Assembly: GCA_018402545.1 (NCBI GenBank)
Contig: JAGYIL010000001.1
Span: forward strand, 1,550,001 to 1,614,000
DNA: 64,000 nt
Direction of reading: 5' to 3'
Origin: Saccharospirillum sp.
GTDB lineage: Bacteria > Pseudomonadota > Gammaproteobacteria > Pseudomonadales > Natronospirillaceae
The notes beneath the pieces were generated by a model. It was not told the DNA's origin, searched no databases, and saw only the letters and a program-made list of their open reading frames with translations. The translations under genes and the position numbers were made by a program. Of the stretch, positions 56,852 through 64,000 are shown in pieces (the first letter of the stretch is position 1; each line of letters starts with the position of its first letter).

Positions 56852-57001
56852 AAAGTTTCAAAAAAAGCGCCCCGCCAGTGTGTGAGTTACATCCGTGTAG
56901 CTCACCGGTGACGTTTCCTGCTGTTTCATTCCGGACGATTCGGTCAAAACACACAAAGTAGCTTGTTGGAATCCTGTATATTGATTGGTCTGGTGTGGCC
57001 A

Positions 57002-57526
57002 TTAGTGCCGTTCGTAACGAACCTGTAACTTGCTCAAACAATCGTCTAAAACCGCCTCTGGTGATTGGGCGATGTCAATTATCAGGGCTTCTTCTTCCGA
57101 AGGAGCCTCCAGTTGTACGAACTGACTTTCCAGCATCCTTCTTCCGGAGAAGTAGTGATCTTCGCGCTGTGAGTGACGAGACCAGATAGTATCGATGTCG
57201 CCTTTGAGGTAAACGAACGTCATGTCAGGTGCAGCGTGTCTCAAACGGTTGCGATAATCGATCTTCAGCGCCGAACAGGCGAGCACCAGACCGGGCTGAC
57301 GCTGAATTAACGCGGCCAGGTCATTGAGCCAGTCGGCTCGGTCGGCATCGGATAGCGGGATGCCGCTGCTCATTTTTTCGATGTTGGCCTGGCTGTGGAA
57401 ATCATCGGCGTCAAAAAAAGGCAGGGCAAGCGCCTCAGCGAGGCGCGAACCCACCAGACTTTTGCCGCTGCCCGATACGCCCATAACGATAATGCAGGTG
57501 GTGTTCAATCCATTGTCGCCGGTCAT
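57002..57526 (-). CDS. gntK: Gluconokinase
   Basis: 174 residues, matching E. coli GntK. Phosphorylates gluconate to 6-phosphogluconate. Seen: P-loop 'GVSGSGKSLVGSRLAEAL', 'FFDADDFHSQANIEKMSSG', 'LVLACSALKIDYRNRLR' and 'FVYLKGD'. Last gene of the operon dctP-dctQ-dctM-gntK, one base after dctM. Convergent with gntR; the 150-base gap between them has a gtgagttaca/tgtagctcac hairpin (56882-56905). Confidence 0.95.
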   Translation of the reverse strand: MTGDNGLNTTCIIVMGVSGSGKSLVGSRLAEALALPFFDADDFHSQANIEKMSSGIPLSDADRADWLNDLAALIQRQPGLVLACSALKIDYRNRLRHAAPDMTFVYLKGDIDTIWSRHSQREDHYFSGRRMLESQFVQLEAPSEEEALIIDIAQSPEAVLDDCLSKLQVRYERH

Positions 57527-57527
57527 A

Positions 57528-58844
57528 TTATTCCCACCACAATGCCAGTTGAGGAAAGGCGATTAGCAATGCCAGTGCGATCAGTTGCAAGCCAATGAAG
57601 GGCATCAGTGAAGTGAAAATATGGCCCAGTGTAATGCCTTTGGGCGCAACTGATTTAAGGTAAAAGGCAGCCGGGCCAAAGGGTGGAGAAAGAAACGACA
57701 CTTGCATGTTCATGCAGAAGACCACGCCAAACCAGATAGGGCTATAGCCCAGTTCGATGATGATGGGCACAAATATTGGCATGGTCAGCAGTGCCACACC
57801 TACCCAGTCGAGGAACATACCCAGCACCAGCAGAATAACCATCATGAACAAAATAGTGGTCAACCCATGGCCGCCGCTGACAGCGAAGATGGAGTCGCGC
57901 ACGAATTCAATGCCGCCCATCAGATTGTATACGCCGACCAGTGCCGTGGCGCCGATACCAATCCAGATGATCATGCCGCAGGTACGCAGTGTGGTCATGG
58001 TGGCCTTGCGCACCATATCGAAGTTCAGTTCGCCGCGGATCAGTGTACTAATGGCAATGCCGACTGCGCCGAGCGCTGACGCTTCGGTAACGGAAGCGAT
58101 GCCGCTGTAAATACTACCCAGTACGGTCACTACCGATAGAATCGGAAACAGCAGGGCTTTAATAAAGTTCGGGGCCGGGGCTTCATCTGCTTCCTGTTCA
58201 GTTGGCAGTGGTGCCAGTGCCGGATTCAGGCGGACGCGAATTAATACGTAGGCAATGTACAGCATGGCCAGAATAAAGGCAGGCAGAAAAGCACCTTTGA
58301 ACAGATCGCCAATTGATACGTTGGCAGTCAGTCCATAAATAATCAGTACGATACTCGGTGGCAACATGGTGCCCAGCGCACCGCCGGCACAGGTGGTGCC
58401 AATGGCCAGATTACGGTCGTAACCCAAACGCAGCATTTGTGGCAGTGCCAGTATGCCCAGCAAAACGGTCTCGCCACCGATCACGCCTGACATGGAGGCC
58501 AGAATCATTGCGACGACCAGAGTTTGTACGGCAACACCGCCGCGCAGTTTGCGACCAAGACGGTTCATGGCGTCGAACAAGTCGCGAGCGATGCCGGAAT
58601 GATCCAGTAACGCCGCCATTAACACGAACATGGGGACAGCCAGGAATACGTAGCTGCCAATAAAGCTGTACATGCGGCTGGTCACAATGCCGAGTGCCGG
58701 CGGGCCAAACCAGCCAAGTGCGAAAATCAGCGCAACAAATCCGGTGGCAAATGCCAATTGCATACCAGTTAACAGCAGCAGGATCATTAAAGAGAGCATC
58801 AGCAGGCTGCCGTAGCCAATGCCGATGGAAGACAACTCAAACAT
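57528..58844 (-). CDS. dctM: TRAP transporter large permease (DctM type)
   Basis: 438 residues, about twelve membrane helices, the ion-coupled channel of a TRAP transporter. Seen: 'PMFVLMAALLDHSGIARDLF', 'GGETVLLGILALPQML', 'CAGGALGTMLPPSIVLIIYG' and 'FLDWVGVALLTMPIFVPII', typical of DctM. Its start overlaps the dctQ stop (TGATG). Encoded with gntK and under GntR sites, so the substrate is probably gluconate or a related sugar acid, not a C4-dicarboxylate. Confidence 0.93.
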   Translation of the reverse strand: MFELSSIGIGYGSLLMLSLMILLLLTGMQLAFATGFVALIFALGWFGPPALGIVTSRMYSFIGSYVFLAVPMFVLMAALLDHSGIARDLFDAMNRLGRKLRGGVAVQTLVVAMILASMSGVIGGETVLLGILALPQMLRLGYDRNLAIGTTCAGGALGTMLPPSIVLIIYGLTANVSIGDLFKGAFLPAFILAMLYIAYVLIRVRLNPALAPLPTEQEADEAPAPNFIKALLFPILSVVTVLGSIYSGIASVTEASALGAVGIAISTLIRGELNFDMVRKATMTTLRTCGMIIWIGIGATALVGVYNLMGGIEFVRDSIFAVSGGHGLTTILFMMVILLVLGMFLDWVGVALLTMPIFVPIIIELGYSPIWFGVVFCMNMQVSFLSPPFGPAAFYLKSVAPKGITLGHIFTSLMPFIGLQLIALALLIAFPQLALWWE

Positions 58845-59404
58845 CAGACATTCCTCAACTGGCGCAGGTCACGGATCAGGTGTAATACCAATTGCAGCGT
58901 CAGCACCGCAAAAGCGACAAGGATGAATACTTTCAAATAGGCCGGGAATGGCGGGTTCCATGCAGAGCCGCTGGTTTCCAGACGAAGAGCCCCCCAGGGA
59001 GTAAAAACAGCCTTGTGAGCCATGGTCCAACCTGCGTAAAGCATCATGCCGGAAAATCCGAGACCGAGTAGATGATGCAAAATGCGCAACCAGCATTGGG
59101 CGCGCTTGGAAACGGAGTCGTAAATCAATACAACACGAACATGTTTGTCGCAGGCAAAGGCGTAGAGTCCACCAAAAATAAACAGAGATGCGCCGATGAA
59201 AGTTGCGGTTTCGTGTACCCAGGTTGTGGGGTCGTCAAATACGTAGCGCATGACGATCTCGTAAGTCGAGACAATGGCTACCACTGCAAACAGGATACTG
59301 AGCTTCGAACCCAGCCAGACGATGCCGCGGTCCAGCGCATTACTCGCGAGGTCTTCGTCGCGTTCTGCTTCGGGGAGAGGGAGGATTTCAGGGGTATCGG
59401 GCAT
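58844..59404 (-). CDS. dctQ: TRAP transporter small permease (DctQ type)
   Basis: 186 residues, four predicted membrane helices ('LSILFAVVAIVSTYEIVMRY', 'ASLFIFGGLYAFA', 'LGLGFSGMMLYAGWTM', 'VFILVAFAVLTLQLVLHLI'). Contains the DctQ mark 'RYVFDDPTTWVHETATF'. Couples with DctM and DctP. Follows the binding-protein gene after a hairpin. Confidence 0.92.
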   Translation of the reverse strand: MPDTPEILPLPEAERDEDLASNALDRGIVWLGSKLSILFAVVAIVSTYEIVMRYVFDDPTTWVHETATFIGASLFIFGGLYAFACDKHVRVVLIYDSVSKRAQCWLRILHHLLGLGFSGMMLYAGWTMAHKAVFTPWGALRLETSGSAWNPPFPAYLKVFILVAFAVLTLQLVLHLIRDLRQLRNV

Positions 59405-59416
59405 TGCGAGACTCCA

Positions 59417-59439
59417 GGCCCGGGGTATTTCCCCGGGCT
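59417..59439 (-). other. Intercistronic hairpin between dctP and dctQ
   Basis: Arms ggcccgggg (59417-59425) and ccccgggct (59431-59439), nine base pairs with a tattt loop. No T-run on the minus strand. Fits a stem that protects the upstream dctP message, so that more binding protein than permease is made. Confidence 0.65.
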
Positions 59440-59456
59440 CCGATTAACTGGTCAGA

Positions 59457-60470
59457 TTACAGCAGACCCTGGGATTCCAGGTAAGCCGTTACCGATTCAT
59501 ACACTTTCTGTGCATTGGGTGATTGCTCGGCGTATCTTTCCCACTGGGTGCGAGCGATGCCACGGAACTTCATGCGTTCTTCATCCGACCAATTGTGGAT
59601 CGTGATGTCCGGGTTCGCGCGGGCTTCTTTGACAGCATCAACATCGGCCATCGCCAGTTGGGTGCTGATGTCATAGGCAAAGTCACGCGCTGAGGTAGTG
59701 AAAATAGTTTGAATGTCGGCGGGCAATTCGTTCCACTCATCGAGATTCATCACCACTTCCAGCAAAGGCAGTGAGTGGAAACCGGGGTAGACCGGGTGGG
59801 CTGCAACTTCGTGCATACCTGCCGCATGGTTGGTTGAAAAAACGGTGTAATCAGCAGCGTCGATTACGCCCTTGCTCAGCCCAGTGAACACTTCGGAGCC
59901 GGGCAGATTGACCGGAGATGCGCCAGCTGCGGCAAATACCGACTGTACAAGGCCTTCAGGTGCCCGCAGTTTCAGACCTTCCAGATCCGCAACGCTGTCC
60001 AGTGGTACGCTGGATACAAAGGCTTCGAGCCCAGTGGCACCACCGCCAACAAACTTCACGCCATACGGCTCGTAGAGCTCATTCATCAGTTCATAGCCAC
60101 CACCGTAATAGATATAGCCGATCAACTGGTTCGGGTTTGACCAGGCGCCTACGGTGTTGCCAATCAGGCCAAAAGCCGGGTCTTTGCCAGAGAAGTATTC
60201 GGTAACGGAAATGTGACCGTTCAGAATCCCAGCTTCAATCGCATCCAGCGTTTCAGTGTGGCTGACCACGCTGCCCACCGGCATGATTTCGATGGAAACT
60301 CGACCGTCGGTCATGGCTTCAACGCGATCGGCCCATTCCTGTTTGATCTGGAAGTTCTTGACGCCGGACGGATCCGACGACTGGAATTTGAAATTATATT
60401 CAGCGGCGAATGCGCCCGTAGCGAGGGTTGATGAGACGATCCCTGCGATCAATTTGACGGCTGTGTTCAT
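59457..60470 (-). CDS. dctP: TRAP transporter substrate-binding protein (DctP type)
   Basis: 337 residues with signal peptide 'LIAGIVSSTLATGAFA'. Seen: 'YNFKFQSSDPSG', 'GRVSIEIMPVGSVV', 'GLKLRAPEGLVQSVFAAAGA' with the conserved Arg that binds the substrate carboxylate, and 'GLSKGVIDAADYTVF'. First gene of the TRAP-gntK operon, with AGGAG 6 bases before the ATG and two GntR operators just upstream. Proposed ligand: gluconate or an aldobionate. Confidence 0.93.
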   Translation of the reverse strand: MNTAVKLIAGIVSSTLATGAFAAEYNFKFQSSDPSGVKNFQIKQEWADRVEAMTDGRVSIEIMPVGSVVSHTETLDAIEAGILNGHISVTEYFSGKDPAFGLIGNTVGAWSNPNQLIGYIYYGGGYELMNELYEPYGVKFVGGGATGLEAFVSSVPLDSVADLEGLKLRAPEGLVQSVFAAAGASPVNLPGSEVFTGLSKGVIDAADYTVFSTNHAAGMHEVAAHPVYPGFHSLPLLEVVMNLDEWNELPADIQTIFTTSARDFAYDISTQLAMADVDAVKEARANPDITIHNWSDEERMKFRGIARTQWERYAEQSPNAQKVYESVTAYLESQGLL

Positions 60471-60508
60471 TGGTATCTCCTGCGAGGTTTGTTGTTATTG
60501 GTGTCGTA

Positions 60509-60522
60509 TGTTACCGGTAACA
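60509..60522. promoter_or_regulatory. GntR operator, site 1
   Basis: TGTTACCGGTAACA, a perfect 14-base palindrome identical to the core of the E. coli GntR site. 39 bases upstream of dctP. Confidence 0.9.
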
Positions 60523-60540
60523 AATTCATGCGATCTGTTT

Positions 60541-60554
60541 TGTTACCGGTAACT
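60541..60554. promoter_or_regulatory. GntR operator, site 2
   Basis: TGTTACCGGTAACT, one change from the palindrome; 32 bases (about three helical turns) from site 1, so both sites face the same side of the DNA. Tandem sites suggest tight repression of the TRAP-gntK operon. Confidence 0.88.
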
Positions 60555-60629
60555 TTGGCGAGTCTATAGCATGAACCTATTGGTTACAATGCTTTATAGT
60601 GGCTGAATGGCCGCATTGACTGGAAGGGC

Positions 60630-62984
60630 TTAGCAGACGACCTTTACATGGTATCGTTTGCCCGGATGAATGTCGGTCATACAATCGCCTTCGAGGCGAT
60701 GCCCGTCTACCCAAATGCCTTTCTGGTCTGACCTGGCTGTCCGTAGATAGCGCACGACGAAGCGGGCGCCCCGAAATTGTCGAACCACCTTAACCTCGTC
60801 CCATTCTGTGGGCAGAGCGGGGCGAATCAGTAAGCCATCCTGAGTGCCTCTTAATCCAAAGAGCGACTCAATCAACGTTCGATAAACCCAGGCTACGGTA
60901 CCGGTGTTGAACAGCTGACTCGACCGGCCAGCGGTGCGCGGAAACTGGTAATAGGCACCCCGATAATAGTTGGGAATATATACCGGCATTTGACCGCGCT
61001 GTCGGTAGTCTGCCTCGGAATCGCCGGGAATCATCTGTCGAATCAGTCGATAGGCACGGTCGGTTTCACCGGTCTGGTACAGGCTGTAGGCGTAGAAGGC
61101 GGCGGCGTGGTTATAGACCGATCCGTTCTCAGCCGAACCCGGGTGTTTCTGGGTGACCCGGCCAACGTCATCGCGCATGGCGGTGTAGGCTGGCGCGAAC
61201 ATCATGACGCCGTAGGGGGTTTCCAGTTGGGCTTCAATGGCCGCAATCATCGACGATTGCTGTTCTTGCGTGCAGGTACCGGCGAGAATCGCCCAACTTT
61301 GCGGGTTGAGAAAAATGCGTCCCTCGGCATCGTCGCTGATGCCGAAAGTGACGCCATCGTCGGTAATGCCCCGACCATACCACTTGCCGTCCCACAGATG
61401 CCGGTTTACCGCCGCGTCGATGTCACCGGCGCAGGCAAGGCATTCTTCAGCAACGGCTTCAGCCCTCTGGTGCTGGCAGATTTGCGCCCAGAGTTTTAGT
61501 GCATAGGAGGTCGCCACGCTCAGCCAGCCAGACACGCCCTTGCCCTTGTAGCCGACCATGTTCATTGGGTCGCACCAGTCGCCCTGGGCAATGTAGCTGA
61601 GCCCGCGTTCATCCCGCGCCTGCATCAGCCAGCGCATGGCTTGCGTCATGCGGTCGAACACCGTGCGTTGGCCGTCACCCTGCCAGTCGCTGACCATCTG
61701 TGACAGTAAGTCGTAGTCACCGGTTTCATCGAGATAGGCCTGCAGCGTGATCGGTAGCCAGACGCAATGGTCGGTATGGGGAATCTGGTTGATGTATTTC
61801 AATTCCGTCTCAGCGCTCAGGCGAATGCCATCGGGCATTGCACCGGACGCCTCTTGCTGACTGAGTGCATAGACCAGGGCGTCACGGGTAACCCGGGGGT
61901 TGATATAAACCATACCCAGTGCGTCTTGCAGATAGTTCCGGGTTTGCGGATCCATGCTCAGCCGGTTTACATCGCCGTGATAAAACACCTGGCGTGGCAG
62001 CCAGTGGTTAACAACATCGTTCAGCAGGGCATCGGGCGTCTCGATATGGAGCACGCCTTCTCCCTGGCCAATATAGCGGGCATAACGGGATTGAACCTCG
62101 CTGAAATCCGGGGCGCTGAAGTAGCGCTCCCTAATTTGTCGAATGTGCGCCTCGTCCCGTGCCGGGCCGATCAGGAAACGGTACTCCTGGTGGTTTCCCG
62201 GTTCGAGTTCAAGCCGGTATTGCAGGGCTGCAACCGGCGATTCGTACAGCGCGTCTCCCTTTGACAGTGTTTCCTGCTGCACCCCATCCGGTCGATGCAG
62301 CCCGCCTTCGCCTTCAAACTGTTCACGTCGGGTCTCAAAGCTGAGCGGCGGCTGGTCGTGCAGAAAATAGGTGAGCTCCTGAAAGTCCTTTTGTTTGAAA
62401 TAGTCATCCACTTTCTGATACGGCGTGACGTACCGTGCAACGATGCCGCCCAGGTCTTCCCGGTAGCCGGCGGACTGGTTCATCCAGCTCATGTAGCCAA
62501 ATGGGGTATAAGGGTAAAAGCTGAGCGCTCGCGTCCGGTCGGATTCGTTGATCAGCTTTACCTGCCACAATTCGACCACATCGTCTTCGGTCAGGCTCAG
62601 GGTCAGTTCAATGGTGGTGCCGGAATAGAGTATGCGCCAGCGAATGTCACTTTGACCCACCGAAAACACAAAGCGGTCCGGTTTGGCCCGAACCGGCTCG
62701 TAGGGCGCGGAAAAGACTTCGCCACTGTGTTCATCCTTAATGTAGAAGAAGCGGCCCGGGTGATGAGCGTAGTAAGGTTGCTCGGGCTGCATGAAGGTTT
62801 TGGCTTCAAGATTGGGGGCATAGATGTACTTGGCCGGTTCGGGCTGCATGAACTGTGCAGTGGCAAAACCCCGGCAGTTCATCTGTATCATCATTTTCGA
62901 GTTCCATAGAAAACCCGCAGCGCGTGGCATTACGGTGGGGCTGTTTAACTCAAAACGCTGGCCAGCCTCGGTGGCTTTTATCAT
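60630..62984 (-). CDS. GH94 phosphorylase, probable cellobionic acid phosphorylase
   Basis: 784 residues. Glycoside hydrolase family 94 cytosolic phosphorylase; family members cleave beta-glucosides with phosphate. Seen: N-terminal beta-sandwich, a helical (alpha/alpha)6 barrel with the catalytic-Asp region 'AQGDWCDPMNMVGYKGKG', and the phosphate-site block 'QKHPGSAENGSVYNHAAAFY' (with His and Ser/Gly contacts). Length fits cellobionic acid phosphorylases (about 790). The context is decisive: GntR operator upstream, gluconokinase and lactonase in the same regulon. Expected products are glucose-1-phosphate and gluconate. Cellobiose phosphorylase is the alternative. No signal peptide. Confidence 0.82.
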   Translation of the reverse strand: MIKATEAGQRFELNSPTVMPRAAGFLWNSKMMIQMNCRGFATAQFMQPEPAKYIYAPNLEAKTFMQPEQPYYAHHPGRFFYIKDEHSGEVFSAPYEPVRAKPDRFVFSVGQSDIRWRILYSGTTIELTLSLTEDDVVELWQVKLINESDRTRALSFYPYTPFGYMSWMNQSAGYREDLGGIVARYVTPYQKVDDYFKQKDFQELTYFLHDQPPLSFETRREQFEGEGGLHRPDGVQQETLSKGDALYESPVAALQYRLELEPGNHQEYRFLIGPARDEAHIRQIRERYFSAPDFSEVQSRYARYIGQGEGVLHIETPDALLNDVVNHWLPRQVFYHGDVNRLSMDPQTRNYLQDALGMVYINPRVTRDALVYALSQQEASGAMPDGIRLSAETELKYINQIPHTDHCVWLPITLQAYLDETGDYDLLSQMVSDWQGDGQRTVFDRMTQAMRWLMQARDERGLSYIAQGDWCDPMNMVGYKGKGVSGWLSVATSYALKLWAQICQHQRAEAVAEECLACAGDIDAAVNRHLWDGKWYGRGITDDGVTFGISDDAEGRIFLNPQSWAILAGTCTQEQQSSMIAAIEAQLETPYGVMMFAPAYTAMRDDVGRVTQKHPGSAENGSVYNHAAAFYAYSLYQTGETDRAYRLIRQMIPGDSEADYRQRGQMPVYIPNYYRGAYYQFPRTAGRSSQLFNTGTVAWVYRTLIESLFGLRGTQDGLLIRPALPTEWDEVKVVRQFRGARFVVRYLRTARSDQKGIWVDGHRLEGDCMTDIHPGKRYHVKVVC

Positions 62985-63040
62985 TGTTATGGCTCCTAGT
63001 GCCTGTCCGGTATGAGCAAGGTAAAGGGTCTGGCTTGTAA

Positions 63041-63054
63041 TGTTACCGGTAACT
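63041..63054. promoter_or_regulatory. GntR operator, site 3
   Basis: TGTTACCGGTAACT between the divergent GH94 and SMP-30 genes, 57 bases before one start and 56 before the other, so one site can control both. Confidence 0.88.
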
Positions 63055-63109
63055 ATTTAAAGTTTACTGAATTGAAACCGGTTACACAAGCCAGAGGAAT
63101 TCAAGCGAT

Positions 63110-63973
63110 ATGTCTGCACCGAGTGTTTTTGACAACCGTTGTTGTCAGTTGGGGGAGGGGCCCTTGTGGCACCCTCGTCGACAACAGCTGTTCTGGTTCG
63201 ACATCCTGGAAAACCGGCTGCATAGCCGTCTGCGGGGTGAGGCGATAAGCTGGTCGTTTGAAGAGGCGGTCTCAGCGGCAGGCTGGGTCAGTGAAACCGA
63301 GCTGCTGATTGCCAGCGAGACCTCGCTGTTCAGGTTTGATTTGGATACCGCAGAGCAGGTTCCCGTGTACTCGCTGGAAGCCAATAACCCTGCAACCCGC
63401 AGTAATGATGGGCGCGCAGACCCCTGGGGCGGGTTCTGGATCAGCACCATGGGCTGGCAGGGAGAGGCAGGGGCGGGCAGCCTCTATCGGTATTACCAGG
63501 GCGTACTTGAAAAACTGGTGTCTGATCTGAGCATCCCCAACGCCATCTGTTTCGCGCCAGATGCCTCCTGCGCCTATTGGACCGACACCGCCGAAGGGCA
63601 ACTATGGCGTCAGCCACTTGACCCGGTTCATGGCTGGCCCTCAGGCGACAAGCAGCGGGTGATCGATTTTGCTGCCCAGGGGCTTAACCCGGACGGCGCC
63701 ATTGTGGATGCCCGGGGTGATATCTGGAGTGCCCAGTGGGGCTCAGGCCGTGTAGTTCGCTACAGCCCGAAGGGTAGAGAGCAGCAGGTAATCACGCTGC
63801 CGACCCCGCAAACAACCTGTCCTGCTCTGGGCGGGGAGACGTTGGATACGCTCTATGTGACGACGGCTGCCCGAGGGCTGGAGGCGGGTGATGGTTTGGC
63901 CGGGCGGGTGTTTAAGTACCCCGTGGGTATTCGCGGGCAGGCTGAGCACCAGATTAGGCTGAAAGACGGGTGA
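63110..63973 (+). CDS. SMP-30/gluconolactonase family protein
   Basis: 287-residue six-bladed propeller lactonase. Seen: metal-ligand Glu16 in 'LGEGPLWHP', 'SNDGRADPWGGFWISTM' (substrate and metal Asn/Asp), 'SIPNAICFAPD' with the second Asn ligand, and 'NPDGAIVDARGDIWSAQW' with the catalytic Asp. Opens gluconolactone or aldobionolactone to the free acid. Start ATG with AGAGGAATT upstream. Divergent from the GH94 gene across a GntR operator. No signal peptide, so it acts in the cytosol. Complete; the last 27 bases of the window are non-coding. Confidence 0.92.
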   Translation: MSAPSVFDNRCCQLGEGPLWHPRRQQLFWFDILENRLHSRLRGEAISWSFEEAVSAAGWVSETELLIASETSLFRFDLDTAEQVPVYSLEANNPATRSNDGRADPWGGFWISTMGWQGEAGAGSLYRYYQGVLEKLVSDLSIPNAICFAPDASCAYWTDTAEGQLWRQPLDPVHGWPSGDKQRVIDFAAQGLNPDGAIVDARGDIWSAQWGSGRVVRYSPKGREQQVITLPTPQTTCPALGGETLDTLYVTTAARGLEAGDGLAGRVFKYPVGIRGQAEHQIRLKDG

Positions 63974-64000
63974 ATATCGTCACGAGATAGCGCCATCAGC

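Overview
The window is a 64 kb piece of the chromosome of a Gram-negative gammaproteobacterium. Evidence: outer-membrane lipoproteins, a yihG-type acyltransferase, the prkA-yeaH-spoVR trio, class I fumarase, an E. coli-like GntR/GntK pair and a Moco riboswitch resembling that of E. coli. Gene content (glycerol ABC transporter, TRAP transporter, many sensors) suggests a marine or saline Oceanospirillales-type heterotroph, perhaps near Saccharospirillum; that genus guess is inference only. Coding density is high. No phage, IS element, CRISPR array or rRNA operon was seen.

Layout. 1-2.2 kb: 3' part of apt, acuI/yhdH, ung. 2.5-7.4 kb: prkA-yeaH-spoVR behind a sigma54-type promoter. 7.5-11.0 kb: a Moco riboswitch, then moaA-mobA-moaB-moaC-moaD-moaE in one tight operon. 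11.0-11.9 kb: yihG-like acyltransferase. 11.9-17.0 kb: an unusual locus in which a sensor kinase and its OmpR-type regulator are separated by a secreted poly-aspartate protein and a TPR/beta-barrel outer-membrane protein, with a second poly-aspartate lipoprotein divergent. 17.0-19.2 kb: a non-flagellar MotA/MotB-like pair. 19.6-34 kb: glycerol catabolism and sensing: glpK, a sigma54 activator, the ABC transporter operon glpSTPQUV, then a second GlpV-like binding protein coupled to a methyl-accepting chemotaxis protein. 34-38.9 kb: nucleoside hydrolase and ribokinase, a HIT protein, a MATE exporter and an AraC regulator. 39.4-42.7 kb: a 1082-residue surface lipoprotein. 42.8-49 kb: class I fumarase, enoyl-CoA hydratase, a BenE-type permease with a divergent XRE-cupin regulator, exonuclease I. 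49.2-52.4 kb: a DUF349 protein and initiator tRNA with a broken second copy. 52.6-55.7 kb: a 7TM sensor kinase and LuxR-type regulator. 55.8-64 kb: a gluconate/aldobionate regulon (gntR, gntK, TRAP transporter, GH94 phosphorylase, SMP-30 lactonase) tied together by three copies of the GntR operator.

How the parts work together. The glycerol block contains uptake (GlpSTPQUV), phosphorylation (GlpK), a probable sigma54 control circuit (divergent activator, upstream repeats, -24/-12 promoter) and a probable taxis branch. The sugar-acid block fits uptake of an aldonate or aldobionate through TRAP, phosphorolysis by GH94 to glucose-1-phosphate plus gluconate, and phosphorylation of gluconate by GntK. 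The best candidate for an undescribed system is the poly-aspartate two-component locus. Second is the glycerol binding protein-chemoreceptor pair. Third is a pair of about 112 bp elements with a conserved core and different but self-complementary arms.
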